From an uncultured bacterium (GTDB taxonomy: Bacteria > Cyanobacteriota > Vampirovibrionia > Gastranaerophilales > Gastranaerophilaceae): 64,000 bases of DNA. Each line of letters begins with the position of its first letter. Position 1 is the stretch's first letter. Shown here in pieces: positions 1-7,579 of the stretch. The stretch is taken from assembly GCA_948684385.1 (NCBI GenBank), contig CAPQCU010000001.1:1-64000 (forward strand), written 5' to 3'. The notes beneath the pieces are model-generated. The model did not search any database and was not told the origin of the DNA. It was given only the letters and a program-made list of their open reading frames with translations. The position numbers were made by a program, and so were the translations under genes.

Positions 1-19
1 TACACAAAATGTTATCTAT

Positions 20-40
20 CCAACCCGCCCCGCAGGTTGG
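20..40. other. Small hairpin at the window edge
   Basis: The arms CCAACC and GGTTGG enclose a GC-rich nine-base loop about 30 bases before the first gene. There is no following T-run, so it is not a convincing intrinsic terminator. It may belong to the leader of the EF-hand gene or to the end of a gene outside the window. Confidence 0.3.
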
Positions 41-73
41 GCGATGAAAATCAAACTTTTAAGGAGACAAGAA

Positions 74-2170
74 ATGAGCGGATTTAGCGGTATCAATCAA
101 TTTGGAAGCTTAACGGTAAACGGACAAAAACTCAGATTTGAAGATTTTGACAAAGATAAGAACGGAGAAATCTCAAAAGAAGAGTATGATTCTGTACTAA
201 AAGAAATGCAGCTCGACAGTGTTGAACTCTCAGGTGTTGATAAAAACAGAGATAATGTTGTATCAGAAGACGAATTCGCAATCTGGGAACAAAAAATCCA
301 AATGCAGGATGCTGTAAATGGAATGGCAGGTACAATCAGCAGAGATTTTGCAGGAAAAACACAATATCTTCCAAACATTACAACCGCTCTTAAAGATTAT
401 ATTGAAGATTTCGCTAAAAACTACACCGATGATGTTTCAAAAATGGCAGAAGATTTTAAAACAGCTCTGCCTGCAAAATACAATCAGCTCAAGGCTTCAG
501 TGCTTTCAAATGACCCTGACAGTGCTAAATCTCAGGTGCTTGACGATATTTACACAGAACTTACAACCGATGCAAAAAGTAAAATGCCGGAAGCAACGGC
601 AAAAAGAATTGCAAAAGAACTTGAAGCTGAAGCTAATAAATTCTTAAAAACATACAAGGGAGCAAACTTATATACTGATTTAAAATCACATTTAGAAGCT
701 TTTATGGCAAAATCTGATGCAGAAAAACTTAAAAACGCTGCAGCTGAGTTTAAAGCAAATGCTAATACTTTCGGCGCAATGATTGACAACGGAAGTGAAT
801 TAAAACAGTTAAAAGAATACGCAAAAGAATTTTTAACCGCTGCGCTTAATGCAGGAGTTACAATAAAACTTGGCGGAGTCACAATCAAGACAACAAACGC
901 AATCACCACAGCCCTTAATAAATTCACAGACGGTGATGAGTTGAAATCCGCAATAGAAGAAGCTATTGCAGGGCTTGATACTGGAACTCTGAAAGAAAAA
1001 CTTGTTCTTGAAGAAGAAACAAAAGCCATTGAAGCGGAAAACAAAAAGTTCACCACTATTAAAGGTTCTGAATACTCTGTTGACGCCTCAACAATCAACT
1101 TAAAAAATATTCCTGGATATTTTGAGGGAAGCGATATTTCAATCAAGAAGAAAAAGAAAACTGCAGAGTTAAAAGATAATATCAAACAGCAGCTTTTTGA
1201 CAGGCTTGAAAGTACTTTGAAACCTCAAATGAAAGAACAAATTCGACAAATGCTTGAAGCAAAAGGCATTCCTTTTGATAAAATTGAACAGGTATTTGAA
1301 AACATTTATAACTCATCTTTCGTAGAAACTTTTGACGCAGACGGAATGGTTTCAAGCAAACACAGAACAGCATTTAGAAAAGGAACTGCGTCAGTCAATG
1401 TCAAACAATTTGTTGACCAGTTTATCACAACTTTCAACACAAACATTGCTGCTGCAATTGACAAAATGAATGCATCTGATAAAGATTTTGACACAGTCGA
1501 TATGAACATGTCAGTTCTTGGAAAAGACGAAAACGGCAACACAATTGAAACAGCAAACAACGATGATATTTTAAGATCATATCAGACCGGCAAACCTTTA
1601 ACGACTAAAAAGCACGGAGCAGATTACTATGTGAAAATTGCAGAACAAATCATTGACGGCTTAAAAGCTCAAATGATGGCAAAAGCAAAAGCTATGTGTA
1701 CAGCAAACGGAGTTAAGTTTGACGTATCTAAATTCAATGCGATGTTTGATAATGCAAAAGGTTTAGCCGTAAGCTCAGCTGTTACAGGAAGCGGACGCCA
1801 AAGTGCAAACACAGGAGTTATAGCGGGCGGCACAACAGGTGTCGCAGTAGGAGGGACTACTGCCGGTGTATCTGCAGCTGCAGCATCCAGTATTGCTGCA
1901 ACAATCGCAGCCGGAGGTGGAGAAATTACAGGTGTCGCAGCGACTCTGCTTGGGACCGGTTTAAGCGCAAGTGCCATCCCGGTTGTAGGATGGGTTGCTG
2001 GCGGAGCTGCAGTAGTTGCAGCAGGATTAATGGCAATCTTTGGCAGAGGGCACCATTCTTCAAGTACTCTCGACACGCGCGCTCTTGTTGACGGATTTAC
2101 GCAGCAGTTCAGCGAATCGTTCTCTAACTGGGTCGATGCGGAAAAAGCTGAAGCTAAGAATAAAAAATAA
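74..2170 (+). CDS. EF-hand protein with C-terminal glycine/alanine-rich hydrophobic region
   Basis: A large protein (698 aa) of unknown role. I chose the ATG at 74 because AAGGAG lies seven bases upstream; an in-frame ATG at 44 has no such site. Two EF-hand calcium loops sit near the N-terminus: residues 26-37 (DKDKNGEISKEE, canonical) and about 56-67 (DKNRDNVVSEDE, with Asn where Gly is usual). A long Lys- and Glu-rich helical middle follows. Near the C-terminus, roughly residues 580-660, is a Gly/Ala/Thr/Val-rich stretch that could insert in a membrane or form a glycine zipper. No signal peptide is visible. Calcium binding is a family inference; a surface or effector-like role is speculation. 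The gene stands alone and ends in a strong terminator shared with convergent tpiA. Confidence 0.75.
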   Translation: MSGFSGINQFGSLTVNGQKLRFEDFDKDKNGEISKEEYDSVLKEMQLDSVELSGVDKNRDNVVSEDEFAIWEQKIQMQDAVNGMAGTISRDFAGKTQYLPNITTALKDYIEDFAKNYTDDVSKMAEDFKTALPAKYNQLKASVLSNDPDSAKSQVLDDIYTELTTDAKSKMPEATAKRIAKELEAEANKFLKTYKGANLYTDLKSHLEAFMAKSDAEKLKNAAAEFKANANTFGAMIDNGSELKQLKEYAKEFLTAALNAGVTIKLGGVTIKTTNAITTALNKFTDGDELKSAIEEAIAGLDTGTLKEKLVLEEETKAIEAENKKFTTIKGSEYSVDASTINLKNIPGYFEGSDISIKKKKKTAELKDNIKQQLFDRLESTLKPQMKEQIRQMLEAKGIPFDKIEQVFENIYNSSFVETFDADGMVSSKHRTAFRKGTASVNVKQFVDQFITTFNTNIAAAIDKMNASDKDFDTVDMNMSVLGKDENGNTIETANNDDILRSYQTGKPLTTKKHGADYYVKIAEQIIDGLKAQMMAKAKAMCTANGVKFDVSKFNAMFDNAKGLAVSSAVTGSGRQSANTGVIAGGTTGVAVGGTTAGVSAAAASSIAATIAAGGGEITGVAATLLGTGLSASAIPVVGWVAGGAAVVAAGLMAIFGRGHHSSSTLDTRALVDGFTQQFSESFSNWVDAEKAEAKNKK

Positions 2171-2173
2171 AAC

Positions 2174-2211
2174 AAAAAAGGGCGGAACGCAAAGCGTTCC
2201 GCCCTTTTTTT
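2174..2211. terminator. Bidirectional intrinsic terminator (EF-hand gene / tpiA)
   Basis: A perfect 11-bp GC-rich stem (GGGCGGAACGC with its complement at 2180-2204, loop AAA) is flanked by an A-run on the left and a T-run on the right. It can therefore terminate transcription from both convergent genes. Confidence 0.9.
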
Positions 2212-2218
2212 AATTAAC

Positions 2219-3013
2219 CTATACGCTAACTTTCATTGTATTAGCAATGATTTCATTAAAGCTGTCAGCTTTCAAGCTTGCTCCGCCAACTAAAGCGCCG
2301 TCGATGTCTGATTGAGACATTTGTTCTTCAATTGTTGAAGGTTTTACAGAACCGCCGTAAAGAATTCTGATTGAATCACCTGCTGATACTGAAGAAACTT
2401 CTTTTACTACGTTTCTAATCATAGCAATTACTCTGTTTGCTTCCTGAGAATCACAAGTTTTACCTGTTCCGATTGCCCAGATTGGTTCGTAAGCAATTAC
2501 AGATTTAGCAACTTCTTCTTCTGATAAACCATTCAAAGCTGCTCTGATTTGAGTTGCAATGTGTTCATCTGTTACACCGGCTTCTCTTTGTTCAAGAGTT
2601 TCGCCGCAGCAGATGATAGGAATCAAGCCGCCTGCTAAGATTGCTTTTGCTTTTTTGTTAATCATTTCATCTGTTTCAGAGAAGTATTGTCTTCTTTCAC
2701 TGTGACCGATGATTACATAAGAACATCCTGCATCAGCTAACATTTCAACAGAGATTTCACCTGTATAAGCACCTGATTTTTCCCAGTGGCAGTTTTGACC
2801 TGCAATAGCGATTTTATCGCATCCGCAGCCACAATCGCACTTTTGGGAAGACACTGCGCTTAAAGATGTAAACACAGGTGCAATAACGATTGTAGGCAAT
2901 TGTGGAGCTGTAAAGTCTTTTGTAAAGCTTTTTATTCCTTCAAACAAAGCTTTTGCTTCGCCTTGAAGTAAGTTCATTTTCCAGTTTCCTGCAATAATTG
3001 GTTTTCTTGACAT
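2219..3013 (-). CDS. tpiA: Triosephosphate isomerase with a Cys-rich insertion
   Basis: Interconverts dihydroxyacetone phosphate and glyceraldehyde 3-phosphate in glycolysis/gluconeogenesis; cytosolic TIM barrel. The substrate- and catalysis-related residues N11, K13, H104 (in IIGHSERR) and E176 (in YEPIWAIGTG) are all present, as is the phosphate-binding GGSVKP. Length (264 aa) is slightly above the usual 250. The extra length includes a cluster of four alternating cysteines (CDCGCGC, residues 59-65) just before the AGQNCHW strand, where other isomerases have a short Cys-free loop. The start is supported by AAGGAG eight bases upstream. It is a single-gene unit, convergent with the EF-hand gene. 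The identification is secure; the meaning of the cysteines is unknown. Confidence 0.97.
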   Translation of the reverse strand: MSRKPIIAGNWKMNLLQGEAKALFEGIKSFTKDFTAPQLPTIVIAPVFTSLSAVSSQKCDCGCGCDKIAIAGQNCHWEKSGAYTGEISVEMLADAGCSYVIIGHSERRQYFSETDEMINKKAKAILAGGLIPIICCGETLEQREAGVTDEHIATQIRAALNGLSEEEVAKSVIAYEPIWAIGTGKTCDSQEANRVIAMIRNVVKEVSSVSAGDSIRILYGGSVKPSTIEEQMSQSDIDGALVGGASLKADSFNEIIANTMKVSV

Positions 3014-3071
3014 AATTATTCTCCTTCTTTATACACACGAATTGTAGAATAAAAAAGGTTTAAAATCAATC

Positions 3072-3401
3072 TTAAGCAGAAAGAGAAGTTGAAATGCCTT
3101 CCATAATGTTATAAAAATCTTCCTTCGGAAGAGTTGACATTGTTTTCATAGCGTAAGAAAGTATGCTGACTTTATCATACCATCTTCTTGAATTAGAAAT
3201 CTTATAAAGCCCGAGCACTCTATCAATTCCGATACTGACTTCCTGCTCTTCGTCTTCCTCTTCGTCGTGCATGTCTTTAATCTGTTTAACAACAGCAGTC
3301 AAATCACGAGACAAAGCTCTTCTTCTGTCTTCATCCATATCTTTAAGTAATTCTAAAGCTCTTTCTGTATGTTCGTTAGCATCATACCAGCGTCTGTTCA
3401 T
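3072..3401 (-). CDS. Conserved-looking small acidic protein with two RRWYD boxes
   Basis: I do not recognise this 109-aa protein. I place the start at 3401 (MNRRWYDANE) because AAGAGGAA precedes it; a longer reading with a start at 3440 has no ribosome site. The pentapeptide RRWYD occurs at the N-terminus and again around residue 70, each followed by a predicted helix, suggesting an internal duplication. A very acidic stretch (DEEEDEEQE) lies between them. No membrane segment or signal peptide is seen. It lies downstream of rnc on the same strand, 89 bases away, so it may be the last gene of the pyrH-frr-cdsA-rnc unit. Function is unknown. Confidence 0.7.
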   Translation of the reverse strand: MNRRWYDANEHTERALELLKDMDEDRRRALSRDLTAVVKQIKDMHDEEEDEEQEVSIGIDRVLGLYKISNSRRWYDKVSILSYAMKTMSTLPKEDFYNIMEGISTSLSA

Positions 3402-3490
3402 AAAATTCCTCTTCCCAATACACATTTTAATTATATTCAATGAACAACCTTTAGTAATCGTACATTTAGTGTAAATTATACAGGGGTAAA

Positions 3491-4159
3491 TTACACTGCA
3501 CCCAAAATCTTACAGGCTTCTAATGCACAATTTTGCTGGGCTTCTTTCTTGGATTTGCCTTCTCCCCTTGCGATTACCCGCCCTTGCCACTCAACTTCGA
3601 CAACAAAAACAGGTTTATGCGCAGGCCCTTTAACTTCTACCGTATTATAAACCGGCAAACTCTTGTCAATTCCCTGAGTATACTGCTGCAAGATATCTTT
3701 TGCGTTATACTTCTCAAAATGTTTATCAATATCTTCTGCAAAAACTAAAATGTAATCTTTAATAAACTTTTCAATCTCGGCTTCTTTTCCGCTCAAATAA
3801 TACGCGCCAAAAACAGCTTCCAGAGCACACGCAATATTTGACTCGCGTTTTCTTCCGCCCTGTTTCTCTTCTGCCGGTCCTAAAATAAGTTCTTTATCCA
3901 AGCCGATTTTCACCGCCACCTGAGCCAGAATAGCATCCGAGACAAGGATTGAACGTATTTTGGAAAGCTCGCCCTCAGGAGCCTCCGGATAAGTCGAATA
4001 CAAAAGCTTTGAAGTAAAAAGTTTCAGAACAGAATCGCCAAAGAACTCCAATCTTTCATAGTTTTCCAAATCACTCAAATCATTTTCTTTTGTGTAAGAA
4101 GGATGAGTCAAGGCAATTTCAACCAGCTCATTTCTTTCACCAAAAAGAGTTTCTAGCAT
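3491..4159 (-). CDS. rnc: Ribonuclease III with Cys in place of a catalytic Asp
   Basis: Double-stranded-RNA endonuclease that processes rRNA and mRNA precursors. The N-terminal endonuclease domain carries the signature YERLEFFGDSVL (E35, E38, D42). A C-terminal double-stranded-RNA-binding domain runs from about residue 149 to the end. In the second metal-binding motif the sequence is IACALEA, so the position aligned with the conserved Asp (E. coli D114, Aquifex D107) is C111, while the following Glu (E114) is kept. I read this codon as TGT directly from the DNA. Length 222 aa is normal. The start overlaps the end of cdsA by seven bases, implying translational coupling. Identity is sure; full activity is not. 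Confidence 0.95.
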   Translation of the reverse strand: MLETLFGERNELVEIALTHPSYTKENDLSDLENYERLEFFGDSVLKLFTSKLLYSTYPEAPEGELSKIRSILVSDAILAQVAVKIGLDKELILGPAEEKQGGRKRESNIACALEAVFGAYYLSGKEAEIEKFIKDYILVFAEDIDKHFEKYNAKDILQQYTQGIDKSLPVYNTVEVKGPAHKPVFVVEVEWQGRVIARGEGKSKKEAQQNCALEACKILGAV

Positions 4160-5034
4160 GGGAAAATACCTTTGAACATATCAACAAAATTATTTACAAC
4201 AAAGAAATATAAATAATAATGCACAACAGGAATTGTGAGTACAAAACTGTCTGTTCTGTCCAGAAAGCCTCCGTGCCCCGGAAGAATATTGCTGGAGTCT
4301 TTAACCCCCGCGTCGCGTTTAATCATTGACTCACAAAGGTCGCCAATTTGCGCAAAAGCTGCAATCAAAAGCCCTAAAATCAAACAATGATACCATGGAA
4401 TTAAAAGTGCATGACCAAATATAAGGCAAAAAATCAAGCACATCAAAGTACCGCCAATAGAACCTTCTATCGTTTTATTCGGACTGATTACCTGAGAGAG
4501 CTTATGTTTACCAAACTTGCTTCCTGCATAATAGCAGAAAGAGTCCGTCATAATTACCGCAAAGAAAAGCAGTAAAGCGTATCCTGCTCCTTCGGTTGTA
4601 ACGTTTTGTTTAATAAAACCTTCGTATACAGGGTTACTGCCCAAATCTCTCAAAAACAAGAGATGGAGCGGGAACCAGCCGCAATAAACGAACCCGAGAA
4701 TGGTTGTGGCAACATTTGCAATATAAGGCTGTTTTCCTTTAAACAGCACAGATAAAAACGCCATAATTGAGCACACTGTAAAGACTAATGCAACCAAATC
4801 AAAGCGGTTAAAATAAGCCATCGCGGCAAAAATTAAGCTTGACGCGATAATTATTCTGAAGCTCGGATGGAAACCTTTGTGTTCGAGTATATGAACATAT
4901 TCTTTTGAAGCAAGGATAACAATAGCCAAAACCATCGCCACCAGCCACAGCCCGCCTGCCATTATGGCAAATAATGCCGCCAATCCGATGACCACACCGG
5001 TAATAAGTCTTGTTACGCTTTTGCTTAAATTCAT
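4153..5034 (-). CDS. cdsA: Phosphatidate cytidylyltransferase
   Basis: Makes CDP-diacylglycerol from CTP and phosphatidic acid, the branch point of phospholipid synthesis, in the inner membrane. The 293-residue protein has about eight hydrophobic segments and the family signature near the C-terminus (KRDAGVKDSSNILPGHGG followed by FLDRTDS). It lies between frr and rnc; its ATG overlaps the frr stop by one base (TAATG) and its 3' end overlaps rnc by seven. The order pyrH-frr-cdsA is a classical bacterial arrangement, and the overlaps suggest one transcript. Confidence 0.96.
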   Translation of the reverse strand: MNLSKSVTRLITGVVIGLAALFAIMAGGLWLVAMVLAIVILASKEYVHILEHKGFHPSFRIIIASSLIFAAMAYFNRFDLVALVFTVCSIMAFLSVLFKGKQPYIANVATTILGFVYCGWFPLHLLFLRDLGSNPVYEGFIKQNVTTEGAGYALLLFFAVIMTDSFCYYAGSKFGKHKLSQVISPNKTIEGSIGGTLMCLIFCLIFGHALLIPWYHCLILGLLIAAFAQIGDLCESMIKRDAGVKDSSNILPGHGGFLDRTDSFVLTIPVVHYYLYFFVVNNFVDMFKGIFPC

Positions 5035-5600
5035 TATACTGTCATAACCTCTTTTTCTTTTTCTGCAACCTGAGTATCAATAATACCCACGTATTTGTCA
5101 GTTAATTTCTGGATTTTATCCTGATTATCTTTTACAGCATCTTCAGGAAGATTTTCTTCTTTTTCAATTTTTTTAAGGCTGTCAACCATGTCGCGCCTTA
5201 CGTTTCTTACAGCAACTTTAGCATCTTCGCCGTATTTTTTAACTTCTTTTGTAGTTTCACGTCTTCTTTCTTCAGTCAAAGGCGGGAAGTTTAATCTAAC
5301 GCAGGTTCCGTCATTATTAGGAGCAACACCGAGTTCTGCTTTAATGATTGCTTTTTCTAAATCTTTCATAATGCTCTTATCAAATGGAGTAATAACAAGA
5401 GTTGTACCTTCGCTTACACTAACCTGAGCCATTTGTCTGATTGGTGTAGGTGCGCCGTAATAATCTACAACAACTCTGTCAAGTACAGCCGGATTTGCAC
5501 GTCCTGTACGTACTGTAGAAAATTCTCTCTTCATCTGTGCAAGAGCTTTTTCCATTTTTTCTTCTCCGAATAAATACATTTCTTCAAGAGCTTCTGACAT
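5034..5600 (-). CDS. frr: Ribosome recycling factor
   Basis: Splits post-termination ribosomes together with EF-G. The 188-residue sequence matches the family end to end, with the conserved VRTGRANPAVLDRVVVDYYG region near residues 31-50 and a normal length (about 185). AAGGAG precedes the ATG. It follows pyrH by about 90 bases and is coupled to cdsA by a one-base overlap. The spacer from pyrH holds a copy of the GGGGTAAATG repeat described separately, which runs up to just before the ribosome-binding site of frr. Confidence 0.97.
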   Translation of the reverse strand: MSEALEEMYLFGEEKMEKALAQMKREFSTVRTGRANPAVLDRVVVDYYGAPTPIRQMAQVSVSEGTTLVITPFDKSIMKDLEKAIIKAELGVAPNNDGTCVRLNFPPLTEERRRETTKEVKKYGEDAKVAVRNVRRDMVDSLKKIEKEENLPEDAVKDNQDKIQKLTDKYVGIIDTQVAEKEKEVMTV

Positions 5601-5629
5601 AATTTTCTCCTTTATATACTTATATAATC

Positions 5630-5690
5630 TTGTAGTCCTAATTCAAGTTGGGTTAATAATTTACCCCTTTCATTTACCCCTCATTTACCC
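5630..5690 (-). repeat. Intergenic GGGGTAAATG repeat, pyrH-frr spacer
   Basis: On the minus strand, immediately after the pyrH stop codon, the core GGGTAAAT is present three times in a row (at 5684-5690, 5673-5680 and 5660-5667). About 20 bases later comes GGACTACAAG. The same pairing of core plus ACTACAAG occurs at other gene ends in the window. Confidence 0.6.
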
Positions 5691-6407
5691 TTAACTAACG
5701 TAAGTTCCAACGGCTTCGCCGTCCATAATTCTACCCAGGCTGCCTTTTGCTTTAAAGTCAAACACAATAATAGGGATTTTATTTTGCTTGCACAAAGCAC
5801 ACGCAGACGTATCCATAACTTTTAACTCGTTTTTAATAATGTCGTCATAAGACATTCTATCGATTTTCTTAGCGTCAGGATTTGTTTTAGGGTCATCGTT
5901 ATAAACCCCGTCAACTCCGTTTTTCGCCATAAGCATCGCTTCTGCATCAATTTCAGAAGCTCGAAGAGCTGAAGCAGTATCAGTTGTAAAGAACGGATTG
6001 CCTGTGCCTGCCGCAAAAATAACAACTCTGCCTTTTTCCAGATGCCTGATTGCTCTATGCCTTACATACGGTTCTGCAATCTGATTCATATCAATAGCAG
6101 TCTGAACACGGCATTCAACACCGATTTTTTTCAAAGCGCACTGCAGAGCAACAGCATTCATAACTGTTGCAAGCATTCCGACATAATCACCGGAAGCCTG
6201 ATCCATTCCGAGCTTTGCGCTGTTTTTCATACCGCGGAAAATATTACCGCCGCCAACAACAACAGCTACTTCAACACCTCTTTCATAAACAGATTTAATC
6301 TCGTTTGCAATCATCTCAACAGGTTCATAATCAATACCGAACTGTTGATTTCCAAGTAATGCTTCCCCGCTGATTTTTAATAACACACGTTTATATTTAT
6401 TAGCCAT
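5691..6407 (-). CDS. pyrH: UMP kinase
   Basis: Phosphorylates UMP to UDP in pyrimidine nucleotide synthesis; cytosolic hexamer of the amino-acid-kinase fold. Visible hallmarks are KISGEAL at the N-terminus, VVGGGNIFRG (phosphate loop region), and GTGNPFFTTDTAS. Length 238 aa is typical. GAGAGG lies upstream of the ATG. It is the first gene of the minus-strand unit pyrH-frr-cdsA-rnc, divergent from the hypothetical gene at 6506, with the promoters of both expected in the roughly 100-base gap. Confidence 0.97.
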   Translation of the reverse strand: MANKYKRVLLKISGEALLGNQQFGIDYEPVEMIANEIKSVYERGVEVAVVVGGGNIFRGMKNSAKLGMDQASGDYVGMLATVMNAVALQCALKKIGVECRVQTAIDMNQIAEPYVRHRAIRHLEKGRVVIFAAGTGNPFFTTDTASALRASEIDAEAMLMAKNGVDGVYNDDPKTNPDAKKIDRMSYDDIIKNELKVMDTSACALCKQNKIPIIVFDFKAKGSLGRIMDGEAVGTYVS

Positions 6408-6471
6408 TAGTTAACCTCTCATTAAATTAATCTTATAAAAAAAAGGATAAAAAGTAAAGACACATCATTTG

Positions 6472-6499
6472 TAGACAAGTTCATAAATACTGTTATAAT
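6472..6499 (+). promoter_or_regulatory. Promoter directly abutting the 6506 start codon
   Basis: TAGACA (6472-6477) and an extended -10 (TGT followed by TATAAT at 6494-6499) are separated by 16 bases. Seven bases after the -10 comes the ATG, so transcription is expected to begin at or beside the start codon. There is no ribosome-binding sequence in between. Confidence 0.65.
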
Positions 6500-6505
6500 T
6501 ATTGT

Positions 6506-7579
6506 ATGGACGGATTCAGCGTTGGAAAAATTCTTGCAGGGCTCAGAAACCCTGAAATATACTTAAAAAAGCTTAAGCAAATCGATGTAAATGCAGGAGA
6601 GAGCGGATTTAACACTTCGCTTTCGCAGCCAAAAGCAAACGTTATTCAGAGCCTGCAATCAACAGCTGCACTTATGCACCAGCTTCAAATGAACCAAATT
6701 GCGAGTATGGATAGAGCTGTTTATATCCGTAACCTTTTAGGACTTCCGCAGACACTTGGAGGAATTCTTCAAGCTGCGCAAAATCTGAACAGCCCGCTTA
6801 ATAATACTTCGCTCCTTTTAAATGATTTAAACGAGTCGCTTCTAAAAAACCAGCAGGCATTAGCACAAATTTTCGGAGAAAGCGGAGCTGCTCAAAATCA
6901 ATCAGGGACAAAAGATGCAGTAATGCTTTTTTTTAACGGCATGATTCACATGCCGGCAATATCTGAGCTTATATTACAAAACAGCAAGCAGGCAGTGGCA
7001 AGTTTAATCATAGCAATGGCTTCCGCGTCAAAAGGCGGAATGAGCGGAGACCAGATTCGTGAAAACTTAAGCATTATAAACTCCTGTATCGCAATGGCTG
7101 AGTCAAATAATCCCGCACAAACCCTGAAAAGTCTTATGCTACTCTATCTACCCTGGCTTCCGTTAAACGAAGGAGTAGGATTTGACCTTGAAGTCACTCC
7201 GCCCGAGGGAGAAGATAACGCGAACGACTCAAAACTCACAGTTTTGATACAGACAAGAAACTTCGGAAACGTCAAAGGAGTTTTCACACTTACAACCTCA
7301 AACTCCGTAGATGTCTATATTCTCTGTTCGGAAGATTTTCCTAAAAAGACGCTTCAAAAAAGCCTTATGGAAGAAAGCTCGTCTCACGCTATGAACACGA
7401 CAATTGACATTGAAGCTGTTGAAGCTAAGAAAAAAGAGACTTTCGAAGAGCCGGAAGCAAAAGTTAATCTGTCAGCAACCAACGAAATGAACCCTTATCT
7501 TTTATTAATGGCTCACGCTTTTATCAGAAACACAATATTTATCGACTCAAATGCAATTGTAGAAGAACCTAGTGAATAA
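6506..7579 (+). CDS. Uncharacterised protein, possibly flagellar hook-length-control-like
   Basis: A 357-aa soluble protein I cannot assign with confidence. The N-terminal half is rich in Gln, Asn and Leu and looks helical. Residues around 240-290 form an alternating hydrophobic pattern (KLTVLIQTRNFGNVKGVFTL) that faintly resembles the C-terminal domain of FliK-type hook-length proteins; this is a weak similarity judged by eye. No signal peptide. The start has no ribosome-binding site and sits where transcription should begin, so the mRNA may be leaderless. Its 3' end overlaps the convergent 7569 gene by 11 bases. Flagellar-type genes (FlaG/FliS/FliT-like) occur 8 kb away, which is only loosely supportive. 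Confidence 0.6.
   Translation: MDGFSVGKILAGLRNPEIYLKKLKQIDVNAGESGFNTSLSQPKANVIQSLQSTAALMHQLQMNQIASMDRAVYIRNLLGLPQTLGGILQAAQNLNSPLNNTSLLLNDLNESLLKNQQALAQIFGESGAAQNQSGTKDAVMLFFNGMIHMPAISELILQNSKQAVASLIIAMASASKGGMSGDQIRENLSIINSCIAMAESNNPAQTLKSLMLLYLPWLPLNEGVGFDLEVTPPEGEDNANDSKLTVLIQTRNFGNVKGVFTLTTSNSVDVYILCSEDFPKKTLQKSLMEESSSHAMNTTIDIEAVEAKKKETFEEPEAKVNLSATNEMNPYLLLMAHAFIRNTIFIDSNAIVEEPSE

Noticed and set aside
550..1185. 211-codon antisense frame inside the EF-hand gene
   Set aside because: Shadow of a Lys/Glu-rich coding sequence; no start signal and unlikely Ser/Phe-rich product.
1669..2175. Long open frame antisense to the EF-hand gene
   Set aside because: It mirrors the Gly/Ala-rich coding region, has no ribosome site and low-complexity Ala/Pro/Thr content; an artefact of composition.
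3483..3490. GGGGTAAA next to the rnc stop as a repeat copy
   Set aside because: It lies in the opposite orientation to the other copies relative to the preceding gene and has no downstream part; kept out of the repeat list.
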